Shown here one piece after another: positions 36,901-44,131 of a stretch of 64,000 bases of DNA. A model generated the notes under the pieces. The model did not search any database, was not told the DNA's origin, and worked only from the letters and a program-made list of their open reading frames with translations. Numbering within the stretch: position 1 is the stretch's first letter; each line of letters opens with the position of its first letter. The stretch is from Kiloniellaceae bacterium. GTDB taxonomy: Bacteria; Pseudomonadota; Alphaproteobacteria; Kiloniellales; J153. The stretch is from contig JAJFGO010000061.1 of the NCBI GenBank assembly GCA_021776095.1, positions 1-64,000 of the forward strand, written 5' to 3'. The translations under genes were made by a program, and so were the position numbers.

Positions 36901-37080
36901 CTTGGGCCCGATTATAGGACGGAGGTGATGGGCATCTACATTCCCGTCCTCTCCGCAGGTACGGCGCCGAAGAATTCGGGAGCAGTAATCCCGAATATTA
37001 CGGACGGCTTCAGCGGATCTGCTCCGGATCGCGGTGCCCTTATCTCGGGGCAAACAACGCCTAGGTACGGTCAGAGATAG
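30943..37080 (+). CDS. Giant secreted multidomain protein: two beta-propellers, PKD, LamG, Ig-like and beta-helix
   Basis: About 2045 residues. Signal or anchor segment at about residues 18-37 (NALVGLVTALAFTFGAAPG). A Gly/Pro-rich linker then precedes a first Kelch-like propeller (about 100-430). Three PKD domains follow (about 440-530, 536-625, 630-720; recognised by PVANAGANQ and PVANAGPDQ and GSSDPDGD). A LamG-like lectin domain spans about 731-932. Ig-like repeat 1 is near 959-1035, a second propeller near 1044-1377, and Ig-like repeat 2 near 1391-1467. A fibronectin-III-like region follows to about 1580, and a right-handed beta-helix with pectate-lyase features (IEFANGTYNVNG, NPIYIRG) runs to the end. 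Ig-like repeats 1 and 2 share TAGQS, SCSA and GSQTV, an internal duplication. The second Met (30943) has an AGAGG site and is preferred over 30925. No PEP-CTERM tail. Secreted; polymer binding or cleavage is inferred. Confidence 0.85.
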   Translation: MRACKKNGRFTRPTNALVGLVTALAFTFGAAPGVMAMESAPLPVSPASVMPFFLGAFGGGGGSSGGEPSGTAQTSSLQPAAEPRPEQPAFDPLEALAPFLPPPGEWRNIQGLQFDRFGLADSDANALGVRGTVGSSAVLSHQTGSAYDPEGYIWYFWGGGAGAYGGNEVYRLDLTIPQVSQTTQPSVLDSTAQGPAANGCLVPSDGPASASTFDGFVWSPATQSFFVFPTNGFCPAGVLNSQNIWEFDPLIGTWGAIAGTSSLTGPVFAEYDPMTGNIFIVASGNDAKILEFDPVTGQLSAPVSLGRKISAGSAALNTLTDDIIVFAQEGVFAVSVANPGAITRLDDVPNSFDTASGATFDAQRGLVVLWDGSKNVRTFDPVTPGWTLQTPVNGPAAGPGGVFSKWIMIDELGVLAGYQNPAEGLWLYRLPTQIGSPTPADSPPVAFVAPNQISVRTGQVVNLNGSASFDPDGQALSYAWSFVSPTSGAPNLATPNQATTSFTPTQDGSYVVRLTVNDGSLSHSATATVTASNGTPVANAGANQTIVIGGSVTVDASGSSDPDGDTLSFSWSFTAEPAGSSATLSGAQSVSASFVPDRTGTYRLSVDVSDGGKNDSDSVSITVSAAPPPNRAPVANAGPDQTLIEGQTATLNGQQSADPDNDTLTYAWTLISAPAGSSANLSNASVAQPTLPLDIAGTYVASLVVDDGALSSAADEVTITADIDTTPAGGDPALVAHWELNENGGGTAGNSAGNGNGTVAGATWVNGVSGSGLSFDGNDHVLVDNASSLSVTGNAITLAAWINPSNGGEAGNGSRVISKRTNAAGCDVYSMFTLNNKFRFRLDCSDLISSSSFTPDGWIHVAMVYNGTDKRIYVNGVLDQNQQAKSDNIDASARAVHLGARESEGRFFVGQMDDVRIYDRALSATEVTDLFEAPGLPASQLATIDAGSGGTPPPSPDPTPTVNVALTASPLVVTAGQSTTLSWSSTDVTSCSASGGWSGVKAVSGSQTVSPTQLTIYSLTCTGANGSATSGVTVPVGSSTNIVDNLSPGHWYVAPNSRLESVAPCTNGNCPYWGNGGLQSVMNAWSGGAYDTTRDRLMVWGGGHWDYAGNEIYAFDVNTLQWQLLTTPSTSISVDTAYYPDGQPSSRHTYDGLEYLPSVDRFCTVGGVGLYGTGNGGTNQFDCYNLQNNRWENYGSVPSGTRGTSTFSEVDGQGNLWARGTIANGGLSKYNPQTNAWVRYALDNPLDLFYSAAIDTAQNKMYAMGNGNLVMWDLNNPNAPQQSISTSGATGIQGTQYPGMAYHPPSGKIVAWHGGSSVYLFDPNTRVWTRETPAGTNNVTPTAAPGQGTHGRFRYIPSKDVFIAVNAVDENVFFYKLKSSTAPGPTPTPAPTATLSATPTSITAGQSSVLAWSSANASSCSAVGGWSSSSATGGSQTVTPSQTTNYTLTCTGSGGSTSQTATVTVSVPPGPGSLPVGTLVHDGPATPEQLSLLLPVTGSLPQTATASVRYRQTGVQTWTTGHSLHRVRPGFSGSPAAGSVTDVFAWPIIDLAQGTQYEVEVTVVSGSTSDTRTGTFTTRTLPAPAGAPNKIITAGTSSAAIEAAFDNLNPGDVIEFANGTYNVNGAQINRSGTPGNPIYIRGQSRTGVTLVSSSLIFQVVNSSYVVIENMTLQGSGVDSGINVSSRGIEFFDGTPNQTQITVRNVTMNGVDTAIGAYREISQFLAYDNTLNGNNTWTANMLETNATWSDDGIRIPGFGNAAFNNTLNGFGDTLSFASHSGSDTLTQTIGVHFYRNDVRNSGDDLIEADHGHRNMTVYDNRSHNSMTFLSLDPLYGGPLLVARNIAINVGRSPFKWNSTNTGQFVYNNTIVRTTGQDWVNGNFSAEAGWYQANNGGQRAYGYRNNILVYRGDGNQTIRLDNSGHNVVDFTHNSWYPDLIFQWPEGRYGDLLDALDRLPSSTPLFSGTTKRHDMDNITVDNPWTTAVTLGPDYRTEVMGIYIPVLSAGTAPKNSGAVIPNITDGFSGSAPDRGALISGQTTPRYGQR

Positions 37081-37177
37081 CGCGGGAAACTAGAGCAGCA
37101 TCCGTTTAGCTGGATCGCTCTCAGAGGTCCAAGGGAATGGATGCTGCCTATCTAAATAAGAGATAGAGCAATTTTAG

Positions 37178-37214
37178 CCGAACGCATTGAACCCTATTGG
37201 TTCGATGCGTTCGG
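37178..37214. terminator. Strong hairpin 98 bases after the giant gene
   Basis: CCGAACGCATTGAACC (37178-37193) pairs with GGTTCGATGCGTTCGG (37199-37214) over 16 bases with one G-T wobble and a five-base loop. It is followed by TCGTTTTCC, only a short T tract. It could end the giant gene transcript and the convergent decarboxylase transcript. A second, 9-base inverted repeat (37095-37103 with 37139-37147) surrounds the sequence just after the giant gene's stop. The rest of 37081-37430 holds no gene I can support. Confidence 0.6.
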
Positions 37215-37430
37215 TCGTTTTCCTAAGTCCGTCGTGACGCGATCTGGACTTGGGTATCCCCTCAGGGTTTAGCAACGAGAGCTGCGCACCGAAGCGCCTG
37301 TCTTCGCGCAGGGGGATGCGGACTTCCATCATATTGCTTTGCTTGGGCGTGGCCGGTCGCCATGAAGACGCTGGCCACGTGCACGTCAACGGGGATCTTG
37401 CCCTCGATCTTGAGTCGCTGCAGCATTAGG

Positions 37431-38669
37431 CTAAACCAAAACCTCGGCCGGTGCGGGATGGCTGAGAAAGGCGGTCGGGCTGGCGGTCAGGCCATAGGCC
37501 CCGGACTGGAACACGACCACGAAGTCGCCGACCTCGGCCGGCGCGAGGTCCATCTTGCTGGCCAGAAGGTCGAGCGGCGTACACAGGCAGCCGACCACCG
37601 TCGCGGTTTCCCGCGCATCCTGTCCGATCCGGTTGCCCACGACGACGGGATAGTTGCGGCGCAGAACCTGGCCGAAATTGCCGGAGGCGGCCAATTGATG
37701 ATGCAGGCCGCCGTCCGTGATCAGGAAGGTCTGGCCGCGCGAATCCTTGCGGTCGACGATCCGGCAAACATAGACCCCGGCCTCGCCGACGATGTAGCGG
37801 CCCAGTTCGACCATGATCCGCGCTTCGGGCAAGCCCTGGCGCGCGCGCGGCATATGTTCGGCCAGGCCCTGGCCGACCGCCGCCAGGTCGAGCGGCGCGT
37901 CGCTATCGAAGTAGGGGATCCCGAAACCGCCGCCGATGTTGAGTTTGCGTACCGGGCCCGGCGCGTGCGCCGCCAGCTCGATCGCCAGGTCTATGGTCTT
38001 CGACTGGGCGTCGGAGATTGCCCCGGCGTTGAGCCCTTGAGATCCCGAATAAATGTGGAAGCCTTGGAAGTCCAGGCCATGCCGACCGATCCAGCGCAGG
38101 GCTTCGGGGACCCGCTCGGCGTCGATCCCAAACTGCTTAGCGCCGCCGCCCATACGCATGCCGGACCCGCGCAGTTCGAAATCCGGATTGACCCGGACGG
38201 CGACCCGTGGCGCGAGGCTCATCTCGGCGCCGATCCGCGCGATACTTTCCAACTCGCGCTCCGACTCCGCGTTGATGGTGATGCCGGCCGCAATGGCCCG
38301 GGACAGCTCGTCCGGGGTCTTGCCGGGGCCGGCGAAGCTGATCCGCTCGGCTGGCATTGCACTGTCCAGCGCCGTCATCAACTCACCGGCCGAGGCCAGA
38401 TCGAAACCGTCGACCAAACCGGCCAAATGCTGGACCACGGCGGGCATGGGATTGGCCTTGATCGCGTAGTTGACCTGCACGTCCGGCGGCAAATTGCTGC
38501 GCAGGGCTGCCATGCGTTCGGAAATTAGCTTCCGGTCGTAGGCGAAGAACGGCGTCTGGCCGATGCGCGCGGCCAGACGCGGCAAAGGCGTGCCGCCCGG
38601 CGCCAGGCACCCTTCGATCACCGGAAACCCGCGGTAGGTCTCGGCCTCTTGTTTGGCGCAATCGGTCAT
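37431..38669 (-). CDS. PLP-dependent decarboxylase, exosortase-A-system-associated
   Basis: A 412-residue fold-type III (alanine racemase-like) PLP enzyme of the diaminopimelate/ornithine decarboxylase type. Lys71 in VNYAIKANPMPAV is the PLP Schiff base. GFDLASAGE, the SFAGPGKT phosphate loop, LNIGGGFGIPYFDSDAP and ITDGGLHHQLAASGNFG follow in the normal order. Its neighbours (acyl-CoA ligase and ACP) match the cassette known next to exosortase A systems. Its substrate is not established. The start overlaps the ligase stop as ATGA, so the two are coupled and the ligase comes first. Confidence 0.88.
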   Translation of the reverse strand: MTDCAKQEAETYRGFPVIEGCLAPGGTPLPRLAARIGQTPFFAYDRKLISERMAALRSNLPPDVQVNYAIKANPMPAVVQHLAGLVDGFDLASAGELMTALDSAMPAERISFAGPGKTPDELSRAIAAGITINAESERELESIARIGAEMSLAPRVAVRVNPDFELRGSGMRMGGGAKQFGIDAERVPEALRWIGRHGLDFQGFHIYSGSQGLNAGAISDAQSKTIDLAIELAAHAPGPVRKLNIGGGFGIPYFDSDAPLDLAAVGQGLAEHMPRARQGLPEARIMVELGRYIVGEAGVYVCRIVDRKDSRGQTFLITDGGLHHQLAASGNFGQVLRRNYPVVVGNRIGQDARETATVVGCLCTPLDLLASKMDLAPAEVGDFVVVFQSGAYGLTASPTAFLSHPAPAEVLV

Positions 38670-40249
38670 GAGGCCTTCTCCACTCGTTCCTCGCTCAATT
38701 CCAATGCCAAGGCCTTACGGTCGACCTTGCCGTTCGGGTTGCGCGGCAGGCTGGTGCGTTCGACCACGCGCTGCGGCATCATGTAGGCCGGCAGGTCGCG
38801 GCGGCACATCGCCAAAACGGCGTCGGCGTCGAAGGGCCCGCCCTTGGGCGCGGTCGCAACCAGCACGATGGCCTGGCCGAGTACCGGATGGGCCAGGCCG
38901 AGGGCGGTAATCTCGCCGACCAAACCGCTGGCGTGGAGAACTTCCTCCAATTCGGTCGGGCTCACCCGGTAGCCGGAGGTCTTGATCATGTCGTCGGCGC
39001 GGCCGACGAAATAGAGAAACCCGTCGTCGTCGGCACGCACCTGATCGCCCGACCAAACGGCGATCTCGGGCGTGCCGTCGTCGCGGGTCCGCCCCGGCAC
39101 CGGACGGAACCGCTGGGCGGTGCGGTCCGGGTCGTTCCAATAGCCCATGGAGACCAATGGCCCGCAGTGAACCAGCTCGCCAACCTCATCGGGATTGCAG
39201 GGCGTGCCGTCGGCGCGTAGTACCAGGATTTCCGCGTTCGGAATGGCCTTACCCATGGAGCTTGGCCGGCGATCGACTTCAGCCGGATCGAGATAGGTCG
39301 AGCGGAAAGCCTCGGTCAGGCCGTACATGAGGAAGGGCCGGGCCTGGGCAAATATGGCGCGCAGCCGATCCAGGGTTGCGCGTGGCATGTGACCGCCGGT
39401 ATTGGCGAAATAGCGCAGGCGCTGCGCCGCCTCGGCCGGCCAATCGAGTTGTGAGATCTGAATCCACAAAGGCGGTACGGCGGTCATGCCGGTGATGCCC
39501 TCGGCCGCGCAAATCTTCGGCACGTCCTTGGGAAAGAGGTAGTTCATCAGCACCACGCAGGCGCCGACATGGAATGCGGTCGTCAACTGGCTGAGCCCGG
39601 CATCGAAACTGAGCGGCAGGGCCGCCAGGATGCGATCGGTCTCGTCGTTGCCAAGATAGCTGCTGACGCTTTCCCCGCCCAGGCACAGGTTACTATGCGA
39701 CAACATGACGCCCTTCGGCAGGCCGGTCGAGCCGGAGGTGTAGAGGATCGCGGCGAGATCGTCCGTTTGAGCCGCCAGACGCACCTTTGGGTCGGCGGGG
39801 GCCGCCGCGATCAAGTCGTCCCAGGGCAGGTGCTGTCCATCGGCGGGCTCTGTGGTATCGACCAGGACAACCCGGGTCAGGTCGGGACACTGCGCCAGGT
39901 CCTCGGCCAGGGCCTTCAAGCGCATGCGGGAGGTGACCAGAATTCGAACGTTGCAGTCGGCCAGGATGTAGGCGACCTGGCGCGGTTTCAGCAGGGGGTT
40001 GACCGGCACGAAGACGCCGCCCGCGGCGACCGCGCCAAAAAGGGCGGCGACGGTCTCGATACGTTTCTCAAGGTAGACGGCGATTCTTTCGCCCGGCTGG
40101 AGGCCGAGCCCTTGAAAGCCGCCGGCGACCCGCTCCACCATCGCGCCCAACTCGGCGTAGCTTAGCTCGGCGCTGTCGTAACGCAGGGCCGGGCGCTCGG
40201 CCCAGCGCGCGCCTGCGTCAAGCACCAGATTGGCGACGTGTCTTTTCAT
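38666..40249 (-). CDS. Acyl-CoA/AMP-dependent ligase, exosortase-A-system-associated
   Basis: A 527-residue adenylate-forming enzyme. Family marks are the ATP-binding LYTSGSTGLPKGVMLSH, YGLTEAFRST (A5), SGDQVRADDDGFLYFVGRADDMIKTSGYRV (A7-A8) and NPNGKVDRKAL with the C-terminal catalytic Lys. It should activate a carboxylic acid as an adenylate and pass it to CoA or to the ACP encoded divergently nearby. The ATG at 40249 has a GGGGA site and begins the fold; an ATG 13 codons upstream is less well placed. Confidence 0.9.
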   Translation of the reverse strand: MKRHVANLVLDAGARWAERPALRYDSAELSYAELGAMVERVAGGFQGLGLQPGERIAVYLEKRIETVAALFGAVAAGGVFVPVNPLLKPRQVAYILADCNVRILVTSRMRLKALAEDLAQCPDLTRVVLVDTTEPADGQHLPWDDLIAAAPADPKVRLAAQTDDLAAILYTSGSTGLPKGVMLSHSNLCLGGESVSSYLGNDETDRILAALPLSFDAGLSQLTTAFHVGACVVLMNYLFPKDVPKICAAEGITGMTAVPPLWIQISQLDWPAEAAQRLRYFANTGGHMPRATLDRLRAIFAQARPFLMYGLTEAFRSTYLDPAEVDRRPSSMGKAIPNAEILVLRADGTPCNPDEVGELVHCGPLVSMGYWNDPDRTAQRFRPVPGRTRDDGTPEIAVWSGDQVRADDDGFLYFVGRADDMIKTSGYRVSPTELEEVLHASGLVGEITALGLAHPVLGQAIVLVATAPKGGPFDADAVLAMCRRDLPAYMMPQRVVERTSLPRNPNGKVDRKALALELSEERVEKAS

Positions 40250-40498
40250 GTTTCCCCGCCGATGCGGCAGCGGCAGACGGGGCAGCATAGCCCAGTCGTC
40301 AGGTTTATTCCGTATAGTCCGCGGTCGCGCTTACTATTTCCAGGGTCCCGCAGTATAAATAAGTCCACCAGTTGTTTACCAATTCGATAATAGGATCAAC
40401 CCCTTGAAATTTTATTGATTTGGTGGCAACTGACGGCGCGCACGGCCCCACGGTCGGGGCCGCGGGACCCACCCAATCTCGGACTAAGGCTCACGCAC

Positions 40499-40750
40499 AT
40501 GGCAACCCTCGATCAGGTTAGATCCCTTCTCGGCGATGTGTTGCAGCTTGGCGAGCGCAAGGCCGACTTGGAGCTCTCGACGCCGCTCCTCGGCAGCCTG
40601 CCCGAGCTCGATTCCATGGCGGTTGCAACCGTCATTGCCGGCGTCGAAGAGCGCTTTGGCATCTTCATCGAGGATGACGAGATCGACGCCGAGGTCTTCC
40701 GCACGGTGGGAACCCTGACGGATTTCGTGGACCAAAAGCTGGCCGAATGA
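40499..40750 (+). CDS. Acyl carrier protein, exosortase-A-system-associated
   Basis: An 83-residue acidic four-helix protein with the phosphopantetheine Ser39 in ELDSMAVATVIAGVEERFGI. The order and spacing match acyl carrier proteins. Transcribed divergently from the acyl-CoA ligase, with 249 bases between, and overlapping the next gene (hydrolase 2) as ATGA. It probably carries the acyl group made by the ligase during modification of the EPS or of a lipid linked to it. Confidence 0.92.
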   Translation: MATLDQVRSLLGDVLQLGERKADLELSTPLLGSLPELDSMAVATVIAGVEERFGIFIEDDEIDAEVFRTVGTLTDFVDQKLAE

Positions 40751-41607
40751 CCGCGCCGGCGCCGGAGCCCAGGGACCGAACCGGGCCCCCGGAACCCATT
40801 TTCTTGGACGGCCGGGCCGGGCCGCTCTTCGCCATCTACCACGCCCCGGCGCCCACCTTGGCCAGGGCCGGCCGGTCGGCGGTCCTCTACCTTCCGCCCT
40901 TCGCCGAGGAAATGAACCGGGCGCGGCGCATGGCGGCGCTGCTGGGGCGCCGGCTGGCCCAATCCGGGGTCGGGTGCCTGGTGCTCGATCCCTTCGGCAC
41001 CGGCGATAGCGCGGGCGACGTCGCCGAGGCCCGCTGGGACCTCTGGCGTGACGACGCCGACGTGGCCCTGGGTTGGCTCCGGGCGCGCGGCCATGGTGAG
41101 ATTACGGTTCTGGGCCTCCGCCTGGGGGCCTGTCTCGCCCTTCAGGTGGCGGGCTTGCCCGAATCCGGGGTCAAGCAGACGATCCTCTGGAACCCCGTGC
41201 TGCGCGGCGAGATGTTCCTGACCCAATTCCTGCGTATCCGCACCGCCGCCGGGATTTCAGGCGGCGCCGGCGGCGAAACGACTAAGGACCTGCGCGCCCG
41301 CCTGCGCGGCGGGGAAACCCTGGAAATCGCCGGGTATGACCTGGCGCCGGCCCTGGCCGAGGCCATGAGCGCGCTCGACCTGGTGACGCTGGGTGAAGCT
41401 TGCCCGGCCTCGATCCGCTGGTTCGAGCTTGGCGGCACGGAACCGGCCTCCCTGCCGCCGGCCGCCGCCAAGGCCGCCGAGCGCCTAAGCGAATCGGGCG
41501 CTGACCTGACCGTAACCTGCCTTCCGGGAGAGCCCTTCTGGTCGATCGAGGAGACCGTGGTGGTGCCGGACCTTCTGGCGGCGACCGCAGCCCTGTGGCG
41601 CCCATGA
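40747..41607 (+). CDS. Alpha/beta hydrolase, exosortase-A-associated hydrolase 2 type
   Basis: A 286-residue alpha/beta-hydrolase-like protein with the family pattern FLDGRAGPLFAIYHAP, VLYLPPFAEEMNRARRMAALL, VLDPFGTGDSAGD and EARWDLWRDD. The nucleophile-elbow region (LGLRLGACLALQ) has GLRLGA rather than the canonical GxSxG Ser, so a catalytic role is uncertain. It starts in the ACP stop (ATGA) and overlaps the next gene, hydrolase 1, so all three are tightly coupled. Confidence 0.85.
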   Translation: MTAPAPEPRDRTGPPEPIFLDGRAGPLFAIYHAPAPTLARAGRSAVLYLPPFAEEMNRARRMAALLGRRLAQSGVGCLVLDPFGTGDSAGDVAEARWDLWRDDADVALGWLRARGHGEITVLGLRLGACLALQVAGLPESGVKQTILWNPVLRGEMFLTQFLRIRTAAGISGGAGGETTKDLRARLRGGETLEIAGYDLAPALAEAMSALDLVTLGEACPASIRWFELGGTEPASLPPAAAKAAERLSESGADLTVTCLPGEPFWSIEETVVVPDLLAATAALWRP

Positions 41608-42521
41608 CCGGAAGTATGACGGCGGTCGAGAAGCCTCTGGTCCTGCGGTGCGCAGGGGCGGCTCTGGTCGGCATCCTGCACAAGCCGGAGCGGCCCAGCC
41701 ACCGCGGCGTCGTGGTCGTAACCGGCGCGCCGCAATATCGGGCCGGGAGCCACCGGCAATTCGTGCTCTTGGCGCGCGCCCTCGCGGCCGCCGGTTTTCC
41801 GGTTCTGCGCTTCGACTATCGTGGAATGGGGGATAGCGGCGGGGATTTCGTTGGCTTCGAAGGTGTCGAAAAAGACATCGAATGCGCGGTCGATCGTCTA
41901 TTCGCGGAGGTCGAGGGGCTGTCGGACGTGGTCCTCTGGGGGCTCTGCGACGGGGCCTCGGCGGCCGCCTTTTATGCCAGGAGCGACCCGCGAATCGGCG
42001 GCCTGGTCCTGCTCAACCCCTGGGTCCGCACCGGCCAGACCGCTGCCCGGGCCCGCTTGAGCGGCTACTATCTTCAACGCCTGCTATCCGGGGCCTTCTG
42101 GGCCAAGGTCCTGGGTGGAAAGCTGGATATTATGGGCTCCCTGCGCGGCTTGACCGATTCGGCCGCCAGCCTGGTATCCAGCGGCGACCCAACGGCGGTG
42201 CCCGAGGCCACATCGGCCCCGGTCTACAGCCCGGCCCGGGCTGGCGCTGCCGACTTGCCCGACCGCTTGGGCACGGCTCTACGCCGCTTCGAAAAGCCAA
42301 CCTTGGTAATCCTGAGCGGTGCCGACCAAACCGCGCAAGAGTTCCGCCAGTCCGTGGCTAAAGCCTCACCCATGGAGCCCTGGCGCCGCCGATCCGAGGT
42401 CACGGTCAAGACCTTGGAGGGGGCCAATCACACCTATGCCACTCGGGCCTGGCGTGAACAGGTTCACAGATGGTGTATCGCGTGGCTGGAGACGCTCCGA
42501 CTTGAGCCGGCGAAGCCCTGA
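41604..42521 (+). CDS. Alpha/beta hydrolase, exosortase-A-associated hydrolase 1 type
   Basis: A 305-residue alpha/beta-hydrolase-like protein with GVVVVTGAPQYRAGSHRQFVLLARALAAAG, FDYRGMGDSGGDF, the elbow VVLWGLCDGASAAAF and the C-terminal SGADQTAQEF. The elbow G-L-C-D-G-A has Cys where most hydrolases have Ser, so a Cys-hydrolase or transferase is possible. The ATG at 41604 overlaps the previous stop as ATGA; another Met at 41616 follows. Last gene of the acyl cassette. Confidence 0.85.
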   Translation: MTGSMTAVEKPLVLRCAGAALVGILHKPERPSHRGVVVVTGAPQYRAGSHRQFVLLARALAAAGFPVLRFDYRGMGDSGGDFVGFEGVEKDIECAVDRLFAEVEGLSDVVLWGLCDGASAAAFYARSDPRIGGLVLLNPWVRTGQTAARARLSGYYLQRLLSGAFWAKVLGGKLDIMGSLRGLTDSAASLVSSGDPTAVPEATSAPVYSPARAGAADLPDRLGTALRRFEKPTLVILSGADQTAQEFRQSVAKASPMEPWRRRSEVTVKTLEGANHTYATRAWREQVHRWCIAWLETLRLEPAKP

Positions 42522-42752
42522 CTTATCGACGAAATCTTCAGGATTTTCGGTCATTATGATAAGAGGTGCTTATCGGCTCAAAGGACAACTGGTCCCAAAC
42601 CTAAATAGTGGATCTTGTTGGCTGGCGGATCGCAAGCTGATGCCTTCGGTATACGTGAGATCTAGACCCGAGCTTGACACCAAGTTTCTTCTGGAAACTA
42701 TTTCACATTTTGTCCGAGCGCTCTCCATGATGAGCACCGACAGGATTTTAGC
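42522..42752. other. Intergenic region between acyl cassette and DegT-like gene
   Basis: 231 bases with no gene that I can support. Base composition becomes more AT-rich here, and it stays lower in GC through about 55 kb. Probably contains the promoter for the next gene. Confidence 0.4.
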
Positions 42753-44105
42753 ATGCGGCGGAACGATCCGATGCTGAAAGACCCAGTGACCTCGAAAGAG
42801 GCGACGGCAAAACCGGCGAGGACACAGTTGAAGCGGCAACGCATGGCGCGCTCCCTCACGGTTGCGGGCGACGGACCAAACGTGCCGACGCCATCGCGAT
42901 GGATCCCGAGCGCTAGCTTTCCGGTCTACCCGATTCTCTCCTCGCAGAGCTTGCGCCATAGCCCGGCTATGCCATCTCCTAACGTGCTTGACACCGGCCC
43001 CGCCATCTTTGTCCAGATGGCACGGTACGCTATCGCGCTTGCGCTGCGAGCCATGGGAACGCAGCCCGGCGATCGTGTTTTGGTCCCAGCCTACCATTGC
43101 AGCGCCATGGTCACGCCCGTACTGCATCTCTCCGCCACGCCGATCTTTTACCGCATACGGCGCGATCTGAAGGTCGACCTGAGTGATTTGCTAACTAAGA
43201 TCGACAGCGGCGTACGAGCCGTTATCGCGCCGCATTATTTTGGCTTTCATCAAGACTTAGCGGAGTTGCGCGAGGTTTGTGACCGAAATCGAATTGGCCT
43301 TCTCGAAGACTGTGCCCACGCCTATTATGGTGAGGTCGAGGGCCGGCCAATTGGCTCCTATGGTGATTGCACCGTGGCCAGCTTGTGGAAGTTCTTTCCA
43401 GTACCTGCGGGCGGTTGTCTAATTTCGTCGAAGTATCCGCTCGATGAGATTACCTTGCGTCGACCCGGAATCATAAACGATATCAAGGGTTTCCTGAAGA
43501 CTGTAGATCATGCTAATACCTATGGACGCTTGATCTTCATGACACCGATCTCGCAGGGTGTAGAACTGCTTGCCAAGATGCGACGCGCATCGCGGGGCGT
43601 TGGCGCCGCTGGCGCCCCCGACCTTAGCGCCCAAAGCACGCCAGCTGGCGACAGCCCATCAGTAATTGACTCCGAATTCGATTGCGATGCCGCGGATCTT
43701 TCCAGCGGAACCTTCTGCCGTGCGCTCCACAAAATCACGGCACGCCACGGAAGTCGGATCGCCAATAGAAGGCGCCACAATTACGCTTTGCTCGACCGCC
43801 TACTCGAAAAAGTACCCGGATGCCGCCCGCTGTTTGAAAGCTTGCCGGACGGGGTCGTCCCTTTCATGTTTCCACTTTGGATCGATGATTTGCCAGAGGC
43901 GTTCCCACGCCTGGAAGATGCTGCCGTACCGACACAACGATTCGGCCAATTTTTGTGGCCGGGCATCGATCAAACCGTGTGCCCGGTCAGCGCCTCGTTG
44001 TCACACTATTCGGTGCAGCTGCCATGTCATCAGAATCTTGACGACGCTGATATTGAGCAGATCGTCTCTACGGTCGAGCATGCTCTCAAGATCTCGCGTT
44101 CATAA
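42753..44105 (+). CDS. DegT/DnrJ/EryC1-like PLP aminotransferase
   Basis: A 450-residue protein with the DegT fold (PLP aminotransferase of sugar nucleotides): GDRVLVPAYHCSAMVTPVL, VIAPHYFGFHQDL, LLEDCAHAYYGE (PLP-binding Asp) and SLWKFFPVPAGGCL with the Lys at about residue 213. The N-terminus is about 70 residues longer than usual, basic and Pro/Ser-rich. An AGGA site lies seven bases before the ATG. In EPS clusters such enzymes make amino sugars, but this sequence departs from well-known sugar aminotransferases, so another amine donor or acceptor is possible. Confidence 0.82.
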   Translation: MRRNDPMLKDPVTSKEATAKPARTQLKRQRMARSLTVAGDGPNVPTPSRWIPSASFPVYPILSSQSLRHSPAMPSPNVLDTGPAIFVQMARYAIALALRAMGTQPGDRVLVPAYHCSAMVTPVLHLSATPIFYRIRRDLKVDLSDLLTKIDSGVRAVIAPHYFGFHQDLAELREVCDRNRIGLLEDCAHAYYGEVEGRPIGSYGDCTVASLWKFFPVPAGGCLISSKYPLDEITLRRPGIINDIKGFLKTVDHANTYGRLIFMTPISQGVELLAKMRRASRGVGAAGAPDLSAQSTPAGDSPSVIDSEFDCDAADLSSGTFCRALHKITARHGSRIANRRRHNYALLDRLLEKVPGCRPLFESLPDGVVPFMFPLWIDDLPEAFPRLEDAAVPTQRFGQFLWPGIDQTVCPVSASLSHYSVQLPCHQNLDDADIEQIVSTVEHALKISRS

Positions 44106-44131
44106 ACACATTTTTACAATGCGGAGTCGAT

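Noticed and set aside
36900..37080. PEP-CTERM sorting signal at the giant protein's end
   Set aside because: The C-terminus has no Pro-Glu-Pro motif, membrane helix or basic tail.
37174..37389. 71-codon minus-strand frame in the hairpin region
   Set aside because: No ribosome site or similarity; overlaps a strong hairpin.
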